Assembly (NCBI RefSeq): GCF_003611585.1
Contig: NZ_RAVW01000013.1
Span: 1-51,008, forward strand
Direction of reading: 5' to 3'
Source: Corallococcus exercitus
Lineage (GTDB): Bacteria > Myxococcota > Myxococcia > Myxococcales > Myxococcaceae
DNA: 51,008 nt
The notes beneath the pieces are model-generated. The model did no database searches, was not told the origin of the DNA, and saw only the letters and a program-made list of their open reading frames with translations. Positions 25,321 through 33,361 of this stretch are shown one piece after another. Positions within the stretch are counted from its first letter, which is position 1; every line of letters begins with the position of its first letter. Both the position numbers and the translations under genes were made by a program.

Positions 25321-25394
25321 CGACTGGCGGGCACCTGTTCGAACAATTCCATACGGACAAACAAGCCATCCCCCACCCCTCGTTGACCTGCGCG
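25321..25394 (+). repeat. Copy (c), degenerate aldehyde dehydrogenase tail and downstream
   Basis: CTGGCGGGC...CTGTTCGAACA resembles the dehydrogenase 3' end with a 9-base gap. The following 50 bases (ATACGGACAAACAAGCC to CGTTGACCTGC) resemble the sequence after copy (b) at 17662-17710. It begins 5 bases after the ABC-F tail copy, so the two gene tails directly abut. Confidence 0.6.
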
Positions 25395-25487
25395 TTCGAC
25401 GACCACCAAGCTCTGATGGAGCTCGACTTCCTTGAGCATGAGCAGGATGCCCAGGCCATGACAGTGGCCTTCCCGGACGAGGTTTCA

Positions 25488-26048
25488 ATGCTGACCCATA
25501 GGACGTCCTGGCTTCTCCTGGTTGGAGCCACAGGAGGTTTTTTGACTGCGCATCGGATGAACTCGATGAGTCAAGTCGCGCTGGGAGCATCGCTACCCGA
25601 TGCATCACTCAGCACTCCCCCACAGGCGCCGCCTACGCAATCTATTTCTCTGATTACTCGACTCCGCCATGGCATGACACGCGCTGAAGCGGAAGCGCTC
25701 GGACAAGGCGCCACACTGGGCGGATACCCTGGGAAGGTGACCTACGGGTTTTCCTCCGATGAACAGCTTGAGAACTTCGGGATCTCGGTCTTTCGCCGGG
25801 AAGCGCACTGCGCAACGGCGTTCAAGGCCCTCCACGATGAGGCCGTTTCCGTTCTTGGCGCCCCCACCTCCACCAACCGTCTGGTGGAAGGAAAGCAGTG
25901 CGAAGACTGGACCCTCAGTGACTCAGCGATTCGCATCTGCTGCAGACAAGCCAGCCCGGTGAATGGAGGAACCGGCTGGATGGTCCTGATGGCGGTCAAG
26001 ACCTTCTCTCCCCATGAGAAGTTCGACATCCGAAACGGGTTCCATTGA
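25488..26048 (+). CDS. Exported protein of unknown function (186 aa)
   Basis: The ATG at 25488 is chosen because GAGG lies 7-10 bases upstream and the protein then begins with a signal sequence (MLTHRTSWLLLVGATGGFLT). The mature part contains ITRLRHGMTRAEAEALGQG, similar in style to the short GMTxxEV repeat of SmpA/OmlA-type envelope proteins, and four cysteines. Upstream in-frame starts at 25383 (TTG), 25416 and 25458 are possible but would bury the signal sequence. It is the cargo of the last block of the island. Function unknown. Confidence 0.55.
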   Translation: MLTHRTSWLLLVGATGGFLTAHRMNSMSQVALGASLPDASLSTPPQAPPTQSISLITRLRHGMTRAEAEALGQGATLGGYPGKVTYGFSSDEQLENFGISVFRREAHCATAFKALHDEAVSVLGAPTSTNRLVEGKQCEDWTLSDSAIRICCRQASPVNGGTGWMVLMAVKTFSPHEKFDIRNGFH

Positions 26049-26056
26049 AGCCAACC

Positions 26057-26140
26057 ATGTTCGAGCGACTGGCCGCGATGACTCCCCGGGAGCGCGTACT
26101 GCTCGCGCTCAGCATCACGGAGCGGATGCGCTACATCACG
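26057..26140 (+). pseudogene. Truncated copy of the 66-aa small protein gene
   Basis: Encodes MFERLAAMTPRERVLLALSI then TERMRYITPAYAD, nearly identical to the C-terminal half of the protein at 16718, but the N-terminal third is missing. The frame then runs antisense into the DUF4265 gene, so the end is not natural. It is evidence of duplication across the island. Confidence 0.65.
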
Positions 26141-26183
26141 CCCGCGTACGCGGACAAGACTCGGGGAATCTGTCGCTGCCAGC

Positions 26184-26612
26184 CTACTTCGCGTCCGGAT
26201 GCAGGTCCTCGTAGGTCGGATCCGCGGCCTCCCACTGGACACGCTGCTCATTGAGATAGCGCGTCACCTCGTCGAGCCGGACCTCCGGGGGCACGTCGAT
26301 GGACAGCAGCTTGGGCTGGAAGCCTTCGTAGCTGCACCCGCGCTGCTTCAACCCATCCAGGAAGGGGGTCGCTGCCGGAGACGTGACGTCTTGCAGGATG
26401 ACCCGCACCGTCCTGTGCCCTGACTTCTCCACAACGCGCTGGAACGTCAGCTGTCCCTGCGCGTCCGGCCGGGCTTCCACCACGTCCAGCCAGGACACGC
26501 GGTACGTGAAGAACGGGCTGTTCTCCAGGCGGTACCGCTCCTGTCCCAGCGGCGTCGCCCAGAGCGTCTCAACGCTCTGGGTGTCCTCGTCCCAGAACGC
26601 CACCTTCACCAT
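26184..26612 (-). CDS. DUF4265-domain protein
   Basis: A 142-residue protein from the ATG at 26612 (MVKVAFWDEDTQSVETLWAT), 19 bases after the ABC-F stop on the same strand, so co-transcribed with it. The opening, the PLGQERYRLENSPFFTYRVS segment, and VSWLDVVEARPD match the DUF4265 family; its biochemical role is unknown. Its start region is duplicated in broken form near 25104. The gene is the right-hand anchor of the accessory island. Confidence 0.75.
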   Translation of the reverse strand: MVKVAFWDEDTQSVETLWATPLGQERYRLENSPFFTYRVSWLDVVEARPDAQGQLTFQRVVEKSGHRTVRVILQDVTSPAATPFLDGLKQRGCSYEGFQPKLLSIDVPPEVRLDEVTRYLNEQRVQWEAADPTYEDLHPDAK

Positions 26613-26631
26613 CCCGGTGGCGCCAGCCACG

Positions 26632-28254
26632 TCAACTGCGCAGACCCGGGGCTTCGTGGCCCGTGCGCGCGACATACTCCGTGTAGCCGCCGCCGTACTT
26701 GTGGATGCCGTCCGGCGTCAGCTCCAGCACGCGGTTGGACAGCGCTCCCAGGAAGTGCCGGTCGTGGGACACGAACAGCATCGTGCCCTCGTAGCGCGAC
26801 AGCGCCTTGATCAGCATCTCCTTCGTGCCCATGTCCAGGTGGTTCGTGGGCTCGTCCAGCACCAGGAAGTTCGGCGGGTCGTAGAGCATCTGCGCCATCA
26901 CCAGACGCGCCTTCTCTCCACCCGACAGCACCCGGCACTTCTTCTCCACCTCGTCGCCGCTGAACCCGAAGCAGCCCGCCAGCGCCCTCAACGAGCCCTG
27001 CCCCGCGCGGGGGAACGCGTCCGACAGCTGCTCGAAGACCGTCTTCTCTCCGTCCAACAGGTCCATCGCGTGCTGCGCGAAGTAGCCCATCTTCACGCTG
27101 CCACCCAGGGCCACCGTGCCCTCATCCGGCTGCGTCGTGCCCGTCACCAGCTTCAGCAACGTGGACTTGCCCGCGCCGTTCACGCCCATCACGCACCAGC
27201 GCTCCGAACGGCGCACCAGGAAGTCCAGGCCGTCGTAGATGGTCCGCTTGCCGTAGCCCTTGCACACGTTCTTCAGGTTCACCACGTCGTCACCGGAACG
27301 CGGCGGCGGCTGGAACTCGAAGAGCACCGTGGAGCGGCGCTTGGGCGGCTCCACCTTTTCAATCTTCTCCAGCTTCTTCACCCGGCTCTGCACCTGCGCG
27401 GCATGCGACGCGCGGGCCTTGAACCGCTCGATGAACTTGATCTCCTTGGCGAGCATCGCCTGCTGACGCTCGTACTGCGCCTGCTGCTGCGCCTCGTTCT
27501 GCGCGCGCTGGCCCTCGTAGAAGTCGTAGTTGCCCGAGTACGTCGTCAGCGAACCGCCGTCGATCTCCACCACCTTCGTCACGATGCGGTTCATGAACTC
27601 GCGATCGTGCGACGTCATCAGCAGCGCGCCCTCGTACCCCTTGAGGAAGCCCTCCAGCCAGATGAGCGACTCCAGGTCCAGGTGGTTGGAAGGCTCGTCC
27701 AGGAACATCGCGTCCGGCCGCATCAGGAGGATGCGGGCCAGGGCCACGCGCATCTTCCAGCCGCCGGACAGCTTGCCCACGTCGCCGTCCATCATCTCCT
27801 CGCTGAAGCCCAGGCCCGCGAGGATCTCCCGCGCGCGGCCCTCCAGCGCGTACCCGCCCAGCTCCTCGAAGCGGCCCTGCGCGACGCCGTAGCGCTCGAC
27901 GAGCTTCTCCATGTTGTCCGCCTGGTCCGGGTCCCCCATGGCGGCCTCCAGCTCCTTCATCTCCGCCGCGACGGTGCTCACCGGGCCCGCGCCGTCCATC
28001 ACTTCGGACACCGCGCTGCGGCCGTCCATCTCACCGACGTCCTGGCTGAAGTAGCCAATGGTGACGCCGCGGTCGATGGAGACCTGTCCCTCGTCCGGGT
28101 ACTCCTGGCCGGTCATCATCCGGAACAGCGTCGTCTTGCCCGCGCCGTTCGGGCCCACCAGGCCCACCTTTTCGCCCTTGTGGAGCGCGGCCGACGCCTC
28201 GATGAAGAGGATCTGCTGACCGTGTTGCTTGCCGATGTTGTCGAGACGGATCAT
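26632..28254 (-). CDS. ABC-F family ATPase (YbiT-like)
   Basis: A 540-residue soluble protein with two ABC domains and no membrane segment. First domain: Walker A GPNGAGKTT, signature LSGGWKMR, Walker B AMFLDEPSNHLD. Second: GVNGAGKST, LSGGEKAR, FLVLDEPTNHLD. The charged helical linker between them (about residues 240-320) is the ABC-F P-site tRNA interaction region. ABC-F proteins bind the ribosomal E site to regulate translation or protect against antibiotics; length and sequence resemble E. coli YbiT. The 3' end of this gene is duplicated twice in the island (17349, 25104). Confidence 0.92.
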   Translation of the reverse strand: MIRLDNIGKQHGQQILFIEASAALHKGEKVGLVGPNGAGKTTLFRMMTGQEYPDEGQVSIDRGVTIGYFSQDVGEMDGRSAVSEVMDGAGPVSTVAAEMKELEAAMGDPDQADNMEKLVERYGVAQGRFEELGGYALEGRAREILAGLGFSEEMMDGDVGKLSGGWKMRVALARILLMRPDAMFLDEPSNHLDLESLIWLEGFLKGYEGALLMTSHDREFMNRIVTKVVEIDGGSLTTYSGNYDFYEGQRAQNEAQQQAQYERQQAMLAKEIKFIERFKARASHAAQVQSRVKKLEKIEKVEPPKRRSTVLFEFQPPPRSGDDVVNLKNVCKGYGKRTIYDGLDFLVRRSERWCVMGVNGAGKSTLLKLVTGTTQPDEGTVALGGSVKMGYFAQHAMDLLDGEKTVFEQLSDAFPRAGQGSLRALAGCFGFSGDEVEKKCRVLSGGEKARLVMAQMLYDPPNFLVLDEPTNHLDMGTKEMLIKALSRYEGTMLFVSHDRHFLGALSNRVLELTPDGIHKYGGGYTEYVARTGHEAPGLRS

Positions 28255-28422
28255 GTGCGTACCGAAAAGGCCCGGGGAATCAGGCGGCGGCCCTTATGCC
28301 ACGAGCCGCCCGCCGGAGGGATGCTTCCGAACCCCCGACAGCCCCAGGTCCATCCACGCACGCAGGCAGGCAGGCCCCCGCCCGGGATTCCGCCCAGCGT
28401 GGAACCCGAGGCTCGGGCCCCC

Positions 28423-28785
28423 TCAGGCGTCCCGGTGCACCGTGCCCGGGGAGAACGCCGGGGTGCAGATGGCCACGTACTCCGCGCCCTCCTCCTCGGG
28501 GGTGCTGTAGCGGACCCACTCGCCGGGCTCGCACACCACCGTCTGGCCGGCGTGCACGTCCATCACCCCGCCCTTGTGCTCCACGCGCAGCGTCCCCGCG
28601 AGCACCAGGGTGATTTCACGGAACTCGGGCGTCTGGCCCGGCTCCTCCCACCCGCCCGGGCTGCGCATGTGCGCCACGCTGATGTTGGACGTCTTGGAGG
28701 TCACCCGGCCGACGTACTCGTCGATGAGCTTCGGCTTGTTGCCCACCGCCGTCACACGGTTGGGCTTCGGGATGAGCGTGGGCAT
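28423..28785 (-). CDS. Cupin-domain protein
   Basis: A 120-residue protein that is one cupin barrel. Motif 1 is degenerate (PEFREITLVLAGTLRVEHKG, lacking the usual two His) and motif 2 is GQTVVCEPGEWVRYSTPEEE. Loss of metal-binding His suggests a binding or signalling role or an atypical metal site. The start at MPTLIPKPN is preferred over the GTG 27 bases upstream. It is divergent from the B3/B4 gene across 82 bases. Confidence 0.8.
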   Translation of the reverse strand: MPTLIPKPNRVTAVGNKPKLIDEYVGRVTSKTSNISVAHMRSPGGWEEPGQTPEFREITLVLAGTLRVEHKGGVMDVHAGQTVVCEPGEWVRYSTPEEEGAEYVAICTPAFSPGTVHRDA

Positions 28786-28867
28786 GCGGAAGGCTCCAGG
28801 TGCAGGGACCACGAAGGGGAAGCAGCGGCCATCCCTACCCTACCAGCGCGTGGCGTAGAGTGCCGCC

Positions 28868-29494
28868 GTGCTGACCGTCGACAACCATCCCCTCCTCGAC
28901 CTCGTCGCCTTCACCTCCTCCTTCCCTGCTCCCCTGGGGGACCTGCCCGCGCCCGACTGGCTGCAGGCCCTGCTGAAGCCCGGCGCCACCGCGCCCGTCC
29001 AGAGCGACGACGCCGTGCGGGGCGCCGTGCGCGACCTGCTCCGCCACGGCGGCTACAAGCCCACGGGCCGGGGCAAGCCCGCGTCCGAGTACCTGGTGCG
29101 GGCCTCCGGCGACGGCACCCTGGGCACCATCAACGCCGCGGTGGACGCGTGCAATGCCGTGTCGCTGCACAGCGGCCTGCCCATCAGCGTCGTGGACCTG
29201 GACCGCGCCCAGGCGCCGTTCCGCGTCTCCACCGCCATCCAGGGCGACCGCTACGTCTTCAACGCCTCCGGGCAGACCATCGACCTGGAGGGCCTGCTGT
29301 GCCTCTTCGACGCGCAGGGCCCGTGCGCCAACGCGGTGAAGGACGCCCAGCGCACCAAGACGGACGCCACCACGCGCCGCACCCTCACGCTGCTGTGGGG
29401 CACGAAGGAATTGAAGGGCCACGCCGAGCGCGCCTTCACCTGGTACCGAGAGCTGCTGGAGCGCCTGGGCGCCACCGTCGAGCCCGTTCGCTGA
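28868..29494 (+). CDS. B3/B4-domain protein (PheRS beta-subunit-like)
   Basis: A 208-residue protein resembling the B3/B4 domain of phenylalanyl-tRNA synthetase beta subunit (free-standing COG3382 type). Visible are KPASEYLVRASGDGTLGTIN, AVDACNAVSLHSGLPISVVD and the end segment RTLTLLWGTKELKGHAERAF. Stand-alone B3/B4 proteins are thought to hydrolyse misacylated tRNA or bind amino acids. Starts at GTG 28868. It converges with gntK, with 6 bases between stops. Confidence 0.8.
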   Translation: MLTVDNHPLLDLVAFTSSFPAPLGDLPAPDWLQALLKPGATAPVQSDDAVRGAVRDLLRHGGYKPTGRGKPASEYLVRASGDGTLGTINAAVDACNAVSLHSGLPISVVDLDRAQAPFRVSTAIQGDRYVFNASGQTIDLEGLLCLFDAQGPCANAVKDAQRTKTDATTRRTLTLLWGTKELKGHAERAFTWYRELLERLGATVEPVR

Positions 29495-29500
29495 AGGCCC

Positions 29501-29995
29501 CTACCGGGGCCGCAGGTCCAGCCCGTCCAGGATGCGCTCCACCACGGCGTCCGGCGGTTCCGTCACGTCCACGGTGAACGCGTCCTCGGGCAACTCCAGG
29601 GTCTCCAGCTGGCTCTGCAACAGCGACGCCGGCATGAAGTGCCCCAGGCGCTTCTGGAGCCGCTCGCGGATGACGGACGCGGGCGCGTGCAGGTACACCC
29701 AGCGCTCGCGCTCGGGGTCCACGGTGAGCCTGGCGCGGTAGAGCTGCTTGAGGCCGGAGAACGCCAGCACCAGGTCCTCGCGCTGATCCAGCGCCTTCTC
29801 CATCCGCGCGCGCAAGAGCTCCAACCAGGGCTGTCGGTCCACGTCCGTCAGCGCCGTGCCCGCGGCCATCTTCCGGCGGTTCTCCACCGAGTGCAGGTCG
29901 TCCGCGTCCACGAACGTCCACCCCAGCCGGTCCGCGAGCGCCCGGCCCACCGTGGACTTCCCGGTGCCTGAAACGCCCATGACGATGACCACCAT
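29501..29995 (-). CDS. gntK: Gluconokinase
   Basis: A 164-residue P-loop kinase: Walker A GVSGTGKST at residues 7-15, then DADDLHSVENRRKMAAGTAL, the hallmark of GntK-type gluconokinases, and GHFMPASLLQSQLETLE. It phosphorylates D-gluconate to 6-phosphogluconate for the pentose phosphate or Entner-Doudoroff pathway. The ATG at 29995 begins directly at MVVIVMGVSG, the expected N-terminus. No gluconate transporter lies next to it. A 201-base divergent region separates it from the Cys-rich lipoprotein. Confidence 0.93.
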   Translation of the reverse strand: MVVIVMGVSGTGKSTVGRALADRLGWTFVDADDLHSVENRRKMAAGTALTDVDRQPWLELLRARMEKALDQREDLVLAFSGLKQLYRARLTVDPERERWVYLHAPASVIRERLQKRLGHFMPASLLQSQLETLELPEDAFTVDVTEPPDAVVERILDGLDLRPR

Positions 29996-30196
29996 GCCGT
30001 TGCCGCCTCCCAGGGACTCGCGCGTCCCCTCATGCTGAGGCCTTCCCGCGCCCGGCGCCACGCGAGCAGCATGTCCGGTGACACACCGAACATCCCGGGA
30101 TACCGGAGGGTGAGCGTCCGCTGTCCAACGCCCTCGCGCCCGTGCCCACCATGCCGTCCACGTCGCGACGGAGGAACCGCTACCTTCGTTCCCATC

Positions 30197-31051
30197 ATGA
30201 CTTCCGTGGGAGCATCCCCCCGCCGCGCGCTCGTCAGGCTCCTCCTGTGCAGTGGCCTGCTGACCCTGGTGACCCTGGCCGCCTGCCGCGACCCCGCCGC
30301 CGCCTCCGGCACCGCCCTCTTCGTCACCACCGAGTTCGAGCCCTCGCTGAACCTCACCCGGCTGCGCGTCTCCGGCGCCGTGGCGGACGGCCACGCCGTG
30401 CCCACCACGCTGCTGCCGGAGGACTCCAGCCGCGAGCTCCAGAGCGGCGAGACCTTCCGCGTCCTCCTGGATGGCGCCGCCGACGGCACCCAGGCCACCG
30501 TCCATGTGGAGGGCCTGCGCGACGACGCCACCGTGGTCGCATCAGGAGAGGCCACCGCCAGCGTGCGCGACGGCTACGAGGTGGAGGTCACCGTGCGGCT
30601 GACCTCCGGCCCCGCCCCGGACGGCGGCACGGATGGCGGCACGAACACCTTCTGCCTGGACTGCGCGGACGGCTGCTGCCGCGAGGGCATCTGCACGGCG
30701 CGCACGTTCCGCACCTGCGGCGTGGGCGGCATCGCCTGCGAGAGCTGCGACGTGCAGCGCACCGACACCTGCACCGCCCGGGGCACCTGCGGCTGCGGCA
30801 TCGGACCGGCCTGTAGCGGCAACAACGCGGACCGCTGCCTCGGGGGCAAGTGCGTCTGCGGCAGCGGCAACGCGTGCGGCCCGGGCCTGGCTTGCATCAA
30901 TGGCCTCTGCCGCTGCGACCCCAGCACGTGCGGCGGCTGCTGCGCGGGCAACAGCTGCATCCAGGCCCCCGACAAGAACCAGTGCGGCAAGGGCGGCGTG
31001 GCTTGCAAGAAGTGCGACAAGAAGTGCAACCCGGACGGCACCTGCGACTGA
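30197..31051 (+). CDS. Cysteine-rich lipoprotein
   Basis: A 284-residue protein with a lipobox signal peptide (LVTLAAC). Residues about 35-135 form a beta-rich domain. After a PDGGTDGGT linker, the C-terminal 130 residues carry some 30 cysteines in short modules (CLDCADGCCREGICT, CGCGIGPACSGNNADRC, CDPSTCGGCCAGNSC), likely disulfide-bonded. This design is common among surface proteins of myxobacteria. Function unknown. The start at MTSVGASPRR is preferred over upstream starts because it gives the signal peptide. Confidence 0.8.
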   Translation: MTSVGASPRRALVRLLLCSGLLTLVTLAACRDPAAASGTALFVTTEFEPSLNLTRLRVSGAVADGHAVPTTLLPEDSSRELQSGETFRVLLDGAADGTQATVHVEGLRDDATVVASGEATASVRDGYEVEVTVRLTSGPAPDGGTDGGTNTFCLDCADGCCREGICTARTFRTCGVGGIACESCDVQRTDTCTARGTCGCGIGPACSGNNADRCLGGKCVCGSGNACGPGLACINGLCRCDPSTCGGCCAGNSCIQAPDKNQCGKGGVACKKCDKKCNPDGTCD

Positions 31052-31060
31052 GGGCGCGCG

Positions 31061-33157
31061 CTACCGCACGGTGAACGGGCGCGAGCTTCCCGAGTACGGG
31101 TGCACGCGTCCGTCCCAGCCGGACTTCCAGTTGCCCTCGTGCACCAGCCGGTAGGTGCCCGGCGGCGTGTCCAGCGGGATGGGCCAGTCGATGCGCACGT
31201 GCGAGCACGCGAGCGTGGGCACGCAGTACTCGCGCTGCCAGTGGTACAGCGGGCCGCCCTCACCGTCGTGCGCCACGTCCCGCCACACGCCGTCCGCCTG
31301 CCGCCGCTGGACGCGCAGGTAGGTGCCCCCCAGCTTCAGGTCGTTGCGCGGATGGCCTCCCCAGAAGGTGACGCTCGCCGTTTCGCCCCGCGCGTACGAC
31401 GCCTTCGCCTCCTCCGCGACGGCACCGAAGTCCACCCAGAGCAGCTTGTCGTCGAACACCACGCCGGGCTGCAAGCCCACCACCGCCTTGCGCAGGTCGC
31501 GCGGCGTGGGCCCGGGCGGCACGGACGTCCCGTCGCGCAAGCTGGCCGCGAGCCCCGCGAAGGACTGCTGCAGCGCCGCCAGCGTCCACGGACCGAAGTG
31601 CGTGGACGCGCCCTCGTAGTCCTGGCGCGCGTACTCCTCGCGCGTGGCCACGTAGCCCGAGTAGTCATTGGCCAGCCCCGCGATGACCACGTCCGTCACG
31701 CCCGTGCCCTGCAGCTGCGCGCGCACCGTGTCGCGCAGCCGCCGGCCCGCCATGGTGGTCACCTCGAAGGGCACCGCCACCAGCGCCAGCGGCCCCACGG
31801 TCACCACCTGCAGGGGCAGCACCTCCGGGGACCACGGGTAGGGCTTCATGGTGCCCATCTCCAGGACGATGGGCTTCTCCCCCTGGCAGGGCGTGGTGAC
31901 GGCGGCGCAGGTGAACTGGCTCCACACGTCGTGCACGGACTCGCAGGTGGCCCCTTCCGAGCCGAAGCCGGGCCCGTCCTCCGCGCCCGCGATCATGGAC
32001 AGGCCGATGGCCGCGGGGCAGGTGCGGTGCGCGCTGCCGTCCGCGTACGCGGGCGCGACGTCCACCGCGTCCATCTTCACATAGGCGTGCCGGTAGTCCA
32101 CGCCGCCCATCACGGGCATCGCGGCGGTGGCCCACAGGTGCGCGGCGAAGTCGTACTGCTTCTTCGCGGACAGGGCCGCGTCCTCGAAGTCGTTCGCGCC
32201 GCCGCCGTTCGTGCCGCCCAGGATGTTGGGCGTGACGTCCCCTTCGTTCGAGTTGGCGAACGCCGCGACGAAGGTGTCCGGGCCTCCGGGCGTCAGCCCG
32301 CCCTGCCCCACCTCGAACGCGTGCGCCGCGAGCCCCTTGTTGTCGCCGCTGATGTAGTGGTTCGTGTTGCCGAAGGACGTGGCGTGCACCGCGAACCAGT
32401 TGACGAGCCCCAGCTCTCGCCCGTCCGCGCCCGTCATCCGCAGCAGCGTCATGCGGGTGTCCACGTTGTCCGGGTAGCGGGCGCGCTCGGCCTCCGGGTT
32501 GCGCAGGTAGGCCTCCGGTGAGCGGTTGGCGCTGGCGCCGCGCAGGTCCCCCGAGGCGAGCCGCAGCGAGCCCTCGGCCAGCCGTGCGTTCGCGCGCACG
32601 ATGGAGTCCGTGATGCCGGAGACGATGGCCTCGAAGTTCTGGGGCACGAAGCCGAAGGTGGTCAGGTTGTAGAGCGTGTAGTGGCTGAAGCCGCCCGGCC
32701 CGGAGTGCGTGTGCGTGGCGCTGAGCAGCACGTTGTCGTCGGAGAACGTGTCCCCCAGCTTCGCGCGCAGCCGCTCCACCACCTGCTGCTTCACCGCCTG
32801 GAACACCATGCCCAGGTCCGCGCTGACGAAGGCCACGCGCCGGCCGTTGCACGGCGAGGCGATGACGAACGCCCGCGAGTACAGGCGCAGGTGGATGCCC
32901 TCCGTCTTCTGGCCCACCTGCCCGTAGCCCATCATCCCCACCTCCGCCGCGGGGCCGGTGATGTCCGAGCGCGCCGCGCCGATGAGGAAGTTCGCGGAGC
33001 CCGCGCACGCGTTGCCCGCGGTCTCGGCCGGAGCTTCGGCTGGAGCTTCGGTCGCGCCCGCCGTGGACACACCCGGGGAAGCGCCCGGCCCCAGCGCCAG
33101 CGCGCTGCCCAGCAGCAGCCCGAGCACGGGGGCGAGGCGAGCGGTCAGCTTTCGCAT
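31061..33157 (-). CDS. Neutral/alkaline ceramidase
   Basis: A 698-residue exported enzyme that should hydrolyse ceramide to sphingosine and fatty acid. The signal peptide is LAPVLGLLLGSALALGPG. Zinc-site motif ATHTHSGPGGFSHY and the beta-barrel C-terminal domain are present. The conserved catalytic hexapeptide GDVSPN reads GDVTPN here: Thr309 replaces the nucleophile Ser. The ATG at 33157 has GGAGG 5 bases upstream and is preferred to 33169. It converges with the lipoprotein gene. Confidence 0.9.
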   Translation of the reverse strand: MRKLTARLAPVLGLLLGSALALGPGASPGVSTAGATEAPAEAPAETAGNACAGSANFLIGAARSDITGPAAEVGMMGYGQVGQKTEGIHLRLYSRAFVIASPCNGRRVAFVSADLGMVFQAVKQQVVERLRAKLGDTFSDDNVLLSATHTHSGPGGFSHYTLYNLTTFGFVPQNFEAIVSGITDSIVRANARLAEGSLRLASGDLRGASANRSPEAYLRNPEAERARYPDNVDTRMTLLRMTGADGRELGLVNWFAVHATSFGNTNHYISGDNKGLAAHAFEVGQGGLTPGGPDTFVAAFANSNEGDVTPNILGGTNGGGANDFEDAALSAKKQYDFAAHLWATAAMPVMGGVDYRHAYVKMDAVDVAPAYADGSAHRTCPAAIGLSMIAGAEDGPGFGSEGATCESVHDVWSQFTCAAVTTPCQGEKPIVLEMGTMKPYPWSPEVLPLQVVTVGPLALVAVPFEVTTMAGRRLRDTVRAQLQGTGVTDVVIAGLANDYSGYVATREEYARQDYEGASTHFGPWTLAALQQSFAGLAASLRDGTSVPPGPTPRDLRKAVVGLQPGVVFDDKLLWVDFGAVAEEAKASYARGETASVTFWGGHPRNDLKLGGTYLRVQRRQADGVWRDVAHDGEGGPLYHWQREYCVPTLACSHVRIDWPIPLDTPPGTYRLVHEGNWKSGWDGRVHPYSGSSRPFTVR

Positions 33158-33361
33158 GGCGTCCTCCATGGCCTCCGGAAGAAAGGGGCCCGGCGGCAGG
33201 GCAACCCCAGCGTGGCGCCATCGCTTGCGCGAGGGCAGCACATCCCGGGGCAGGCCGTCCGGCGCTCCACACTCGAACACGGGGGCGCGGCGGATTCAGT
33301 CCATTTCGCGGCAGCGGACGGGCGGCGCGCTTCCCCGCACGGACGTGGAAGACGGGGTGGC

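Noticed and set aside
25097-25608. Minus-strand open frames resembling the ABC-F C-terminus
   Set aside because: They lack ATPase motifs and carry small deletions; they are reading through a duplicated gene tail, not a gene.
16705-26612. Integrated prophage or transposon as explanation for the island
   Set aside because: No integrase, transposase, terminal inverted repeats or tRNA target visible; the repeats are gene 3' ends in inward arrangement.
28395-28422. Short dyad CCCGAGGCTCGGG as terminator of the cupin gene
   Set aside because: The stem is only 5 bp with a 3-base loop and no T-run; too weak to call.
28255-28422. Short gene between the ABC-F and cupin genes
   Set aside because: Open frames there are Arg/Pro-rich with no ribosome site.
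31100-32521. 473-codon plus-strand frame opposite the ceramidase
   Set aside because: Shadow of the ceramidase codons with Arg/His-rich composition.
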